A stretch of DNA of 18,905 nt from JAHEEL01 sp964195515 (GCA_964195515.1 CAXMQO010000009.1:1-18905); one strand, 5' to 3'; positions 6,854 to 13,370 are shown, numbered from the stretch's first letter. Numbers and translations: made by a program. Notes: a model not told the origin generated them from the sequence alone.

Positions 6854-7480
6854 GTGAACAGCGGGCCTCCCGACCTCTCTGCTATCGAAGCAGCTGTTCG
6901 TTCGGATCTCGATCAGAAGAACGCTGCGCGTGAGCTAGCTCTGAAGAACTGCCGGATCATCATTCGCACGTCGGCGAATGCCATCCGTGCCCTGCATCGT
7001 GGCGAAACCGAACGAGCGGACGAGCTCCTCGCTGAGGCTCGCTCTCTGATCGTTGAGGCTGAGGCCCCGCTCTCGCATCATCAGGACATCTATCACGCCG
7101 GCTTCTTCTACGACGCAGTGAAAGAGTACGCGGAAGGCGTCCTCACGGCTGCGCTCCTAGCGGGGGACCCGCTGCCGCTCCCGGCCGACGTCGGCGTCCA
7201 CTCCGTGCCCTATCTGAAGGGCCTTGGGGAAGCCGTCGGGGAGCAACGACGCCGCATGCTGGATTATCTCAGAGCCGGCAGAGTCGCCGACGCCGAGGCC
7301 ACGTTCCTTTCAATGGACGCGGTTCTCGACCTCCTGACATCGCTCGACTATCCAGACGGCATGACGGCCGGGTTGCGTCGCACGACGGACGTGGCGCGGT
7401 CCCTCATCGAACGGAGCCGCTCGGATCTGACGACGGCCGTTGTCCAAGAGCGACTACGCGCTGATCTCCGGGGGAATTGA
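6854..7480 (+). CDS. Translin/TRAX-family protein
   Basis: This 208-aa, almost wholly helical protein matches the bacterial/archaeal translin family (COG2178 type). Visible features are RELALKNCRIIIRTSANAIRAL early on, HQDIYHAGFFYDAVKEYAEG in the middle, LGEAVGEQRRRMLDYLRAG, then MDAVLDLLTSLDYPD and the ending LRRTTDVARSLIERSRSDLT. Eukaryotic translin and TRAX form C3PO, a single-strand nucleic-acid-binding complex with RNase activity from TRAX. Acidic residues E91/E94 and D155/D159 have spacing like the catalytic acidic residues I recall for TRAX, so RNase activity is possible but inferred. Start: GTG 6854 with GCAGGG 7 nt upstream; the frame extends back to 6809 inside the previous gene. 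It sits 4 nt from each neighbour, so cotranslation is likely. Its bacterial role is unknown. Confidence 0.82.
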   Translation: MNSGPPDLSAIEAAVRSDLDQKNAARELALKNCRIIIRTSANAIRALHRGETERADELLAEARSLIVEAEAPLSHHQDIYHAGFFYDAVKEYAEGVLTAALLAGDPLPLPADVGVHSVPYLKGLGEAVGEQRRRMLDYLRAGRVADAEATFLSMDAVLDLLTSLDYPDGMTAGLRRTTDVARSLIERSRSDLTTAVVQERLRADLRGN

Positions 7481-7484
7481 ACCA

Positions 7485-7703
7485 ATGTCCGTACCGGCTT
7501 GCCCCGTGTGCTCGTCCACCGATGTCCGACTCGTCTCGACGACCAAGGTATCCCGCCGAGTCGTGGGATCCCGATCCGCCGACGGGAAGCCGATCTTCGT
7601 TGTGGAGTCCGATCCGATCGAGGAGTCGGTGGAAGAACGGGTGGCCTGTGTGAACGGTCACTCCCACCCGGACCGCGTAGGTTTCGACGTCGAGTGGTCC
7701 TGA
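7485..7703 (+). CDS. Small Cys/His protein, probable zinc ribbon
   Basis: The 72-aa protein begins with CPVC (C6, C9) followed by a long beta-rich stretch and then CVNGHSH (C55, H59, H61), enough ligands for a structural zinc site. No known family was recognised. It starts 4 nt after the translin stop with GGGGAA about 9 nt before the ATG, so it appears to be the last gene of the SepX-like/translin run. Cotranscription suggests a nucleic-acid or protein-binding partner role for the translin homologue, but this is only inference from position. Confidence 0.65.
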   Translation: MSVPACPVCSSTDVRLVSTTKVSRRVVGSRSADGKPIFVVESDPIEESVEERVACVNGHSHPDRVGFDVEWS

Positions 7704-7732
7704 TCCGGCTGCCGCTGCGCATCCTCGCCTGA

Positions 7733-7738
7733 TACACT
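7733..7738 (+). promoter_or_regulatory. Predicted -10 hexamer of tRNA-Ala
   Basis: TACACT lies 11 nt upstream of the tRNA 5' end, giving a short 5' leader. The same hexamer is found upstream of the abrB-like gene. Confidence 0.45.
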
Positions 7739-7749
7739 CCCGACCCGTC

Positions 7750-7823
7750 CGGGGGTGTAGCTCAGTCCGGCAGAGCACTACGTTCGCAACGTAGGGGCCA
7801 GGGGTTCAAATCCCCTCACCTCC
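7750..7823 (+). tRNA. tRNA-Ala(CGC)
   Basis: A full cloverleaf can be drawn. The acceptor stem GGGGGTG/CACCTCC contains the G3-U70 pair that is the alanine identity element. The D arm is TAGCTCAG...GAGC. The anticodon stem CTACG/CGTAG closes the loop TTCGCAA (anticodon CGC, codon GCG). The T arm is AGGGG-TTCAAAT-CCCCT and the discriminator is A. The 3' CCA is not fully encoded (CCG follows), unlike the tRNA-Gln in this window. Gene remnants follow, so it could once have been an integration target, but I found no second copy of its 3' end. Confidence 0.97.
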
Positions 7824-7922
7824 ACCGGGACTCCGGCTTTGATCCGGACCGGATACGGTCACATGAAAGCCAGACGTCTTCGTGCCGGGGGTGGGCAGCG
7901 GTGGTGCGGGAGCATGGGCGGG

Positions 7923-8132
7923 TCACAACCACCACACCCATGAGTCTCCACTGATGGGAGGGTCACCGAGGAACCCTCTCAACGCCGTGATCAGATTCCC
8001 CGGATAGGCGATCGACGCGCGATTGAACCGCCTCGGGTTCATGAGAACCAGCCCCGCATGAGACTTACCAGTGCTTCCCCATCGGCTGGCGGCCACCGAG
8101 AAGTCTGCGACGTTCTCAGTGACCAGGGCACA
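7923..8132 (-). pseudogene. PIN-like (DUF5615-type) protein, C-terminal remnant
   Basis: The minus-strand frame ending at TGA 7925-7923 reads ALVTENVADFSVAASRWG, then GKSHAGLVLMNPRRF, PGNLITALRGFL and a final SWVWWL. The VTEN..DF motif followed by the HAG(L/V) strand is typical of the C-terminal half of PIN-like toxin proteins. The N-terminal half, which should carry the first active-site aspartates, is missing: an in-frame TAG occurs at 8183-8181, there is no start codon, and plus-strand amidohydrolase remains occupy that place. No antitoxin gene is visible. The stretch between tRNA-Ala and this remnant (7824-7922) holds nothing I can identify. Confidence 0.7.
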
Positions 8133-8141
8133 TCCTGACGG

Positions 8142-8423
8142 ATGGGGCGGAGATCGCCGACTGTTCCGCGAAGTATCTGCCTACCGGGATTGACCGAGGC
8201 ACACGTTCACACGGGGTCTGAGGTGAAGAGGCCAAAGACGACCACGACGAAGCCGGCCAAGATCCTCAGAGTCGATGATCGTGTTGGCAGACTCGAACCC
8301 GGGAAGGAAGCCGACTTCTTCGTCTTCGGTGGCGACCCGTGGGACGATCGCAACAAGGTGCAAGCCACATGCACAGAGGGTGAGATGGTCTTTGAAGTCG
8401 ACGGCCCGCACCTCCCCGATTGA
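8142..8423 (+). pseudogene. Internally deleted amidohydrolase remnant
   Basis: The 93-codon frame joins two distant pieces of an imidazolonepropionase-like metal-dependent amidohydrolase. LPGLTEAHVHTG (from about 8184) matches the N-terminal metal-binding PGL(I/T)(D/E)AHxH motif. After only about ten residues comes KPAKILRVDDRVGRLEPGKE, ADFFVFGGDPW and GEMVFE, the C-terminal end of the family (TxNPAKILG..DR.GSLEPGKDADL). Roughly 300 residues of the TIM barrel, with the remaining metal ligands, are absent, so it cannot be a working enzyme. There is no good ribosome site at 8142. With the adjacent PIN-like remnant it marks a decayed region next to tRNA-Ala. Confidence 0.75.
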
Positions 8424-8448
8424 GTGCGGCCCCGGAGGAAAGCTCGTC

Positions 8449-8454
8449 TACCCT
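8449..8454 (+). promoter_or_regulatory. Predicted -10 hexamer of the K+ channel gene
   Basis: TACCCT lies 8 nt before the ATG at 8463. A GGAGGAAAG upstream (8434-8442) is too far from the ATG to be its ribosome site, again pointing to a leaderless start. Confidence 0.4.
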
Positions 8455-8462
8455 CTCCGGCT

Positions 8463-9167
8463 ATGGCCGAGACCGATCCGACGACGCGCAAGTACTACGA
8501 CAGATTTGACCTGTTGTTCGTCGTCACGGTCGTCACGGTCGGTCTGCTGTTGCTCGTTGATCTCGATCAGGACGCCGGACTCGCCGAGGTCCTTGCCGTG
8601 GCGGTCACCATTCTCACCGCAGCGACCCTTCTTCTCGCCGTCGCCGCGGCTGGAATCGGCCGACGCGGATTCCGGTTCGCAGGGATCGCAGCCGGGCTAA
8701 CCGTCGCGGCGTCGATCGGCGCGGCGTTGGCGCAACAATCCGAGATCAACCAGGGTGGGCTGCTCTGGTTGATGCTTGTCTTCGCCGCACCGGTCATCGC
8801 ACTCAGGCGGCTCATGCACCACCGCGAGATCACCGGCGAGACCGTCCTCGGCGCCATCAGCGTCTACCTCCTCATCGCTCTCGCAGGGACGTATCTGTTC
8901 CTGTTCATCGATACATCGTTTGGCGGATCCGCCCGCTTCTTCGGCGAACCGGAGTCAACGACCGTGTTCGCATACTTCAGTCTTGTGACGATCGCGACGC
9001 TCGGATACGGGGATTTCGCGCCGGTCGCGGTAGTGGGGCGTGCCGCTGCCGTGTGGGAGGCGGTGATCGGCCAGATCTACCTCGTTGTGGTCGTAGCCCG
9101 CATCGTCACCCTCTACAGGGGTAGCAATCGACACATCAGTGATTCCCTCCCGAGCGACGACGACTAG
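8463..9167 (+). CDS. Potassium channel family protein (TLGYGD pore)
   Basis: The 234-aa membrane protein has four N-terminal hydrophobic segments (roughly residues 10-30, 36-62, 70-90, 98-118), then a two-helix pore unit: helix TVLGAISVYLLIALAGTYLF, the pore loop with selectivity filter TIATLGYGDFAP, and the inner helix IGQIYLVVVVARIVTLY. TxGYGD is diagnostic of K+ selectivity (Ion_trans_2 family). None of the early helices has the regular arginines of a voltage sensor, and there is no RCK/TrkA domain or other cytoplasmic sensor; the tail is only about 15 residues and acidic. I chose ATG 8463 over the open frame from 8424 because the extra residues are basic and unconserved-looking. Its stop codon TAG overlaps the predicted glgC promoter. 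Confidence 0.88.
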   Translation: MAETDPTTRKYYDRFDLLFVVTVVTVGLLLLVDLDQDAGLAEVLAVAVTILTAATLLLAVAAAGIGRRGFRFAGIAAGLTVAASIGAALAQQSEINQGGLLWLMLVFAAPVIALRRLMHHREITGETVLGAISVYLLIALAGTYLFLFIDTSFGGSARFFGEPESTTVFAYFSLVTIATLGYGDFAPVAVVGRAAAVWEAVIGQIYLVVVVARIVTLYRGSNRHISDSLPSDDD

Positions 9168-9170
9168 GTT
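9165..9170 (+). promoter_or_regulatory. Predicted -10 hexamer of glgC, overlapping the upstream stop codon
   Basis: TAGGTT begins with the TAG stop of the K+ channel gene and ends 7 nt before the glgC ATG. No Shine-Dalgarno site precedes glgC, so a leaderless transcript is plausible in addition to read-through from the channel gene. Confidence 0.4.
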
Positions 9171-9177
9171 TCGCCCC

Positions 9178-10410
9178 ATGGAACCGAAAGTCATCGCACT
9201 CGTCCTCGCCGGCGGTGAAGGGAAACGCCTCTGGCCTCTGACACGGGACCGATCCAAGCCGGCCGTTCCGTTCGGCGGCATCTATCGCCTCGTCGATTTC
9301 GTTCTGTCCAATCTCGTCCACGGGGGTTATCGGAAGATCGCGGTCCTCACCCAGTACAAGAGCCACAGCCTCGACCGTCACCTTGCACTCGGCTGGTCGA
9401 TGAGCGAGATGCTCGGCAACTACGTCACGCCCGTCCCCGCACAGATGCGGCGTGGCCCGCACTGGTTCTCGGGATCTGCCGACGCGATCTTCCAGAACTT
9501 CAACATCCTCACCGACGAGCAACCCGACCACGTGATCGTCTTCGGTGCCGACCACATCTACCGCATGGACCCGCGCCAAATGGTGAACTGCCACGTCGAG
9601 TCGGGAGCCGGGGTTACGGTGGCTGGGATCCGGGTGCCGATCGACCAGGCCTCAGAGTTCGGCGTGATCGCCACCGACGAGCACGGGAAGATTGTCTCAT
9701 TTGACGAGAAACCGGAGCATCCGCAGCCCATCCCCGACGATCCGTCGTCGGCGTATGTTTCCATGGGCAACTATGTCTTCGACGCGAAGGTCCTCCGCGA
9801 GGTCGTGGCTGCCGACGCCGAAGATGACGACTCCAGACACGACATGGGCGGGAGCATCATCCCCATGCTCGTGGCCCAGGGTGTCGCCCACGTCTACGAC
9901 TTCGCGGACAACGTTGTTCCCGGTCAGCAAGAGCGAGAGCACGGATACTGGAGAGATGTCGGGACACTCGACGCCTACTACCAGGCGAGCATGGACACGA
10001 TTGCTGTGGATCCAATCTTCTCGTTCTACAACCGCGAGTGGCCGATTCTGACGTACCGACCCCCGCTCCCGCCGGCGAAGTTCGTGTTCGACCTGGACGA
10101 TCGTCGGGGTGCGGCTTACGAGTCGATCGTCGGTGCCGGTGTAGTGATCTCGGGAGGGACGGCTCGTCGTTCGATCCTGTCCTCCGACGTTCGGATCCAT
10201 TCATACGCGTTGGTCGAGGATTCCCTGCTGCTCCAGGGCGTCGAGGTTGGGCGCGGCGCGGTCATCCGGCGGGCGATCATCGACAAGAACGTCAGAGTGC
10301 CGGACGGGTGCCAGATTGGTGTCGACGCACAAGCCGACCGAGACCGCTTCACGGTCACTGAGTCCGGCCTCGTCGGCATCGGCAAGGGCGACACGATCGT
10401 TCCGGTCTGA
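9178..10410 (+). CDS. glgC: Glucose-1-phosphate adenylyltransferase (ADP-glucose pyrophosphorylase)
   Basis: GlgC makes ADP-glucose from ATP and glucose-1-phosphate, the committed step of bacterial glycogen synthesis (and of maltosyl-phosphate routes in actinobacteria). The 410-aa protein shows the N-terminal nucleotidyltransferase signature LAGGEGKRLWPLTRDRSKPA followed by VPFGG and YRLVDFVLSN, then GSADAI, GADHIYRMD (catalytic Asp), EFGVI, FDEKP, MGNYVFD, YWRDVGTLDAYYQA, and a C-terminal left-handed beta-helix with hexapeptide repeats (about 300-400). The length is normal. ATG 9178 is the natural start: the frame extends back to 9139 but only into the upstream gene's end. No glgA, glgB or glgE lies alongside, so it is a lone glycogen gene here. 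Confidence 0.96.
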   Translation: MEPKVIALVLAGGEGKRLWPLTRDRSKPAVPFGGIYRLVDFVLSNLVHGGYRKIAVLTQYKSHSLDRHLALGWSMSEMLGNYVTPVPAQMRRGPHWFSGSADAIFQNFNILTDEQPDHVIVFGADHIYRMDPRQMVNCHVESGAGVTVAGIRVPIDQASEFGVIATDEHGKIVSFDEKPEHPQPIPDDPSSAYVSMGNYVFDAKVLREVVAADAEDDDSRHDMGGSIIPMLVAQGVAHVYDFADNVVPGQQEREHGYWRDVGTLDAYYQASMDTIAVDPIFSFYNREWPILTYRPPLPPAKFVFDLDDRRGAAYESIVGAGVVISGGTARRSILSSDVRIHSYALVEDSLLLQGVEVGRGAVIRRAIIDKNVRVPDGCQIGVDAQADRDRFTVTESGLVGIGKGDTIVPV

Positions 10411-10434
10411 GTCAGCGTTTGTCGACCGAAGCGG

Positions 10435-10440
10435 TAGCCT
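10435..10440 (+). promoter_or_regulatory. Predicted -10 hexamer of the lipoprotein gene
   Basis: TAGCCT lies 7 nt before the ATG at 10448 and no Shine-Dalgarno site is present. The stretch from this hexamer to the ATG closely resembles that before the K+ channel gene (both contain CTCCGGCT or CCTCCGGCT just before ATG). Confidence 0.4.
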
Positions 10441-10447
10441 CCGGCTC

Positions 10448-11821
10448 ATGCACCGGTTTCAGACGCTTCTCCCTCTCGCGGGACTCGTTCTTGTCCTCTC
10501 TCTGATCGCCGCGGCCTGCAGCCCCGAGGCGGACCCGACCACGACTACATCAACACCGATCACCACGACCACGCTCGAAGAACAGAGCCCGACCACCACG
10601 GAGGCTCCCGCTGTCCCGATCTCCGTACCGGGCACCGCATCGGAGTCGATCGATCCGGCGATCGTCGAAGAGATGCGGGCTGAGCTCGCCAAGCTGATGG
10701 TCGAAGCTGAGCAGGTCCGCGGCATCCCGTTCATCGCGACGCCGACCATCGTCATCCTCGATGATGCCGAGTTCACGCAACGGGTCACCGACCTTGTCGC
10801 AGAAGACCTCGACGTGGAGGAGCTGACCGTTGATAGCGCCTTCTTCTCCATGCTCGGGATGCTCAGCCCCGGGACCGATCTCTACACGCTGCTGATCGAC
10901 CTCTACGCGGAACAGGTCGCCGGCTTTTACGACGGCGATGCCGAAGAGATGGTCGTCCCGGCCGCACCGGATGGTTTTACGCCACTTCAGAAGATCACCG
11001 TGCTCCACGAACTCGTGCACGCGCTCACCGACCAGCACTTCGATTTCGACGACGAATACGACGTGCTCATCGACGACGGCACGGGCGACGATGCGTCGGC
11101 GTTCCAAGCGCTCATCGAGGGCGACGCAACCCGCTCCCAGTTCGTCTACATGGAGGGCATGAGCCCGCTCGAAGCAGTTCAGGCGGCCACCGAGGCACTG
11201 AGCTACGACTCGTCGGTTCTCGATTCGATTCCGGGGTGGATGCAGGCCGATCTCACGTTCCCATACGACCAGGGACTCGTCTTCGTGGATGCGATCGTCT
11301 CAGCCGGTGGCCTCGCCGCCGTTGACGACGCATATCAGGCACCACCTGAGACGACGGAGCAGATCCTCGACGTCGCGAAGTACAGCCGTCGCGAGCCGCC
11401 GCGGGATCTGGCGTTGCTGACCGTGGATCTCGATGGGTGGGATCTTCACGACGAAGCGACGTTCGGCGAGTGGGGTTTGCGGCTGGTCCTCGACGACAGT
11501 GTGCTTCCCGGTGAGGCAACCCAGGCGGCCGCCGGCTGGGGGAACGACACCTACCGTGTGTTCTCACGCGGGGGAGACGTCGCGATGGCGATGTCCTACG
11601 TCGGCGACTCCGAACGCGATGCCGAAGAACTCGCCAATGCCCTGATCGTTCACATCCGCGATTCAATGGACGCAGGTCCGGCCGAGGAGTCGGCAGGTGG
11701 TCTGCTGTACCGCCAGGGTCGGATCTACTCATTCATCGACCGCATCGACGACGCCATCTACTGGATCGTGTCGACGGACAAGGCGGTCGGCGAAGAGATG
11801 CGCCAACAACTCGGCATCTGA
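10448..11821 (+). CDS. Predicted lipoprotein with HExxH metallopeptidase-like domain
   Basis: The 457-aa protein begins with a lipoprotein signal peptide: MHRF, a hydrophobic core, and AAAC (Cys about residue 23) as a slightly unusual lipobox. A Thr/Pro-rich linker follows (about 28-55), then a large acidic domain. That domain has VLHELVHALTDQHFDF (H187-E188..H191, the zincin HExxH motif) and ALIEGDATRSQF, where E224 could be the third zinc ligand, as in gluzincin-type peptidases. The C-terminal half (about 330-457) is mixed alpha/beta with no recognised motif. It is probably an extracytoplasmic membrane-anchored protein of an actinobacterial family of unknown function; activity is inferred from the motif only. 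ATG 10448 is chosen over the frame from 10247, which lies inside glgC. It stands alone, with its own promoter and a palindrome downstream. Confidence 0.78.
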   Translation: MHRFQTLLPLAGLVLVLSLIAAACSPEADPTTTTSTPITTTTLEEQSPTTTEAPAVPISVPGTASESIDPAIVEEMRAELAKLMVEAEQVRGIPFIATPTIVILDDAEFTQRVTDLVAEDLDVEELTVDSAFFSMLGMLSPGTDLYTLLIDLYAEQVAGFYDGDAEEMVVPAAPDGFTPLQKITVLHELVHALTDQHFDFDDEYDVLIDDGTGDDASAFQALIEGDATRSQFVYMEGMSPLEAVQAATEALSYDSSVLDSIPGWMQADLTFPYDQGLVFVDAIVSAGGLAAVDDAYQAPPETTEQILDVAKYSRREPPRDLALLTVDLDGWDLHDEATFGEWGLRLVLDDSVLPGEATQAAAGWGNDTYRVFSRGGDVAMAMSYVGDSERDAEELANALIVHIRDSMDAGPAEESAGGLLYRQGRIYSFIDRIDDAIYWIVSTDKAVGEEMRQQLGI

Positions 11822-11857
11822 CGTGCTGCCCTTGTTGCACTCAGTATTCGACACCGG

Positions 11858-11869
11858 GCGAAGCTTCGC
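11858..11869. other. 12-bp perfect palindrome after the lipoprotein gene
   Basis: GCGAAGCTTCGC is a perfect inverted repeat 36 nt after the lipoprotein stop. It could be part of a factor-dependent terminator or a dimeric protein site. There is no T-tract, so an intrinsic terminator is not well supported. Confidence 0.35.
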
Positions 11870-11874
11870 TTGAT

Positions 11875-11910
11875 CTGCTGGTAGCCGGTGGCGGGGCTCA
11901 CAGCTCACGA
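11875..11910 (-). repeat. Decayed, inverted copy of the heptamer array
   Basis: Read on the minus strand, 11888-11875 is CCGGCTACCAGCAG, which differs by one base from the end of the heptamer array at 2747-2760. About 10-20 nt further upstream on the same strand are GTGAGCTGTGAGC units, resembling the TGAGCTG at the left edge of that array. The internal units are lost or diverged. This suggests a dispersed element with a preferred end sequence, not two unrelated low-complexity tracts. Confidence 0.45.
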
Positions 11911-12044
11911 ATGGCGGCTGACGAGTTCGATCGATCAACCCTCTAGCCCGAACGCGTCGGCGAACATACGGTGTCACAAATGACGCGTGTCAGCCACCGG
12001 GTCCGGTTCGGGGGATCAGAACAGCAGACGGCTGAATGGCGCGA

Positions 12045-12128
12045 TCAACCGCGGCCAGCGTTGGGCTTGCGGCCGTGGTTCGCCTTGCTGCGGCGTGCGC
12101 GGAGCTTACGTCGTTTTGCCTTTGCCAT
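12045..12128 (-). CDS. Ribosomal protein bL37 (27 aa)
   Basis: A 27-codon minus-strand ORF, from ATG at 12128 to TGA at 12047-12045, reads MAKAKRRKLRARRSKANHGR followed by KPNAGRG. It is extremely basic, and its SKANHG(R/K)(K/R)PNA core matches what I recall of bL37, the roughly 24-residue protein seen in mycobacterial 50S subunit structures and restricted to actinobacteria. The three extra C-terminal residues and AKRRKLRAR in place of KRGRKKRDR are differences. There is no clear Shine-Dalgarno site; TACGCT lies 10 nt upstream of the ATG and may be the promoter. It lies alone in a 667-nt stretch between the lipoprotein gene and rsmI that would otherwise be called non-coding. A longer frame to 12320 exists but only this part has coding character. 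Confidence 0.85.
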   Translation of the reverse strand: MAKAKRRKLRARRSKANHGRKPNAGRG

Positions 12129-12488
12129 AGTGAGCGGGAGCGTACCAGGCGACCGCCCGTACCGGGCAAGGGGGCCGGTGACGCTCGCCGTCGGATCGTG
12201 GAGGTCGCCGCCGGTAGTAGTCGCATCATCGTTCACCGATCGGCTGGTAGGCGTCCGACGCGAAAGGACAGGTGGTTTGCTTATCCGGTCTTCGTCGGTG
12301 CATGCGTACGGGTGTCGCAAGCCGCTGAGAGTCGTTCACTTGGATGGTGATGGGATGGTGGTCTACCAAGACATCCTCATGTCGGGGCGCCGGACTCCCG
12401 CACGGGGAGCTTGGATTCTCGAACTGCCGTTTGGAACGCCGGGACCGGATACGGGCACGAGACTTGTAGTTCTGCCATCCTCCGTGTC
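12129..12488. other. 360-nt stretch without a recognised gene
   Basis: This lies between the bL37 start (minus strand) and the rsmI start (plus strand), so it should hold both promoters. Open frames here have no ribosome sites, family motifs or regular composition. A small hairpin can form at CTCCC-GCACG-GGGAG (about 12397-12411). I see no tRNA, riboswitch or known small RNA. It is long for a promoter region, so an unrecognised small RNA or a decayed gene is possible. Confidence 0.5.
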
Positions 12489-13370
12489 GTGACCGGACGC
12501 CTCATCATTTGCGCCACCCCGATTGGGAATCTCGACGACGCGTCTCCACGGCTACAGCAGACGCTTGCTGCTGCGGACGTGGTGTTTGCCGAGGACACGC
12601 GGCGAACGGGGAAGCTCCTCGAGCGACTCGGTGTCACCGCGCAGCTGCGGTCGTTCTTTCTTGGAAACGAAGGTGAGAGAACGGTCGAGATTCGTTCCCG
12701 GCTCGAACGAGGGGAGACGATCGCTCTCGTGAGCGACGCCGGGATGCCGGCCGTATCGGATCCGGGTGTCGCGGCCGTCCGGGCAGCACGTTCCGTGGGC
12801 GCCGTCGTCTCCGTCGTAGCAGGTCCGAGTGCCGTCACGTCGGCGATTGCCGTCGCGGGTCTCGGAGGGGATCGGTTTGTATTCGAAGGATTCCTGCCGC
12901 GTAGTGGAGAGGATCGCGGTCGCCGGATCGAGGAGATCGCACAGGACGAACGACCCGTCGTGTTGTTCTCCGCGCCGAGCCGGGTCACCAAAGATCTCGC
13001 CGACCTCGCAACTGCCGCGGGCGGCGATCGGGTAGTCGTTGTCGCCAGAGAGATCACCAAGTTGCACGAGGAGATCTGGACCGGCACTCTCGATGAAGCT
13101 GTTCACCGCTGGACCACCGAAGTTGAGCCCAGGGGAGAGTTCACCCTGGTCGTCGAGCCCGGTCCCGAATCGCTACCCGACATACCGGCGGCGCTCGATG
13201 CGGTGGTGGAGCGCATGGACGACGGCGAGCGACTCTCCAATGCAGTGCGTGACGTAGCGGAAGAGACCGGGGTATCCCGCCGGTTACTCTACGAGGCGGC
13301 GCTGGCGATCCGGGCCGCTAGCCGGCGGTCAGAGAGCGGCGACACTCCGCACACACGCCGCGACCCTTGA
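12489..13370 (+). CDS. rsmI: 16S rRNA (cytidine1402-2'-O)-methyltransferase RsmI
   Basis: RsmI uses S-adenosylmethionine to 2'-O-methylate C1402 in the decoding centre of 16S rRNA. The 293-aa protein belongs to the tetrapyrrole-methylase fold: LIICATPIGNLDD (5-17), AEDTRRTGKLL (34-44), SDAGMPAVSDPG (82-93), AGPSAVTSAIAVAGLGGDRF and FEGFLPRSGEDR, followed by the PVVLFSAPSR and REITKLHEE motifs and a C-terminal domain. I chose GTG 12489 (VTGRLIICATP) because the family starts close to this motif; no Shine-Dalgarno site is visible and the frame extends back to 12411. The last 53 nt overlap the abrB-like gene tail to tail, so the RsmI C-terminal residues are antisense to that protein's zinc-ribbon end. 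Confidence 0.93.
   Translation: MTGRLIICATPIGNLDDASPRLQQTLAAADVVFAEDTRRTGKLLERLGVTAQLRSFFLGNEGERTVEIRSRLERGETIALVSDAGMPAVSDPGVAAVRAARSVGAVVSVVAGPSAVTSAIAVAGLGGDRFVFEGFLPRSGEDRGRRIEEIAQDERPVVLFSAPSRVTKDLADLATAAGGDRVVVVAREITKLHEEIWTGTLDEAVHRWTTEVEPRGEFTLVVEPGPESLPDIPAALDAVVERMDDGERLSNAVRDVAEETGVSRRLLYEAALAIRAASRRSESGDTPHTRRDP

Noticed and set aside
7750..8462. Integrated element with attachment site at tRNA-Ala
   Set aside because: I found no second copy of the tRNA 3' end, no integrase and no phage genes; only the two gene remnants argue for past insertion or deletion.
11971..12492. 173-codon plus-strand open frame covering the bL37 region and running into rsmI
   Set aside because: It has no ribosome site or motif, is antisense to the bL37 ORF, and its basic, Arg-rich stretch there is a by-product of that gene.
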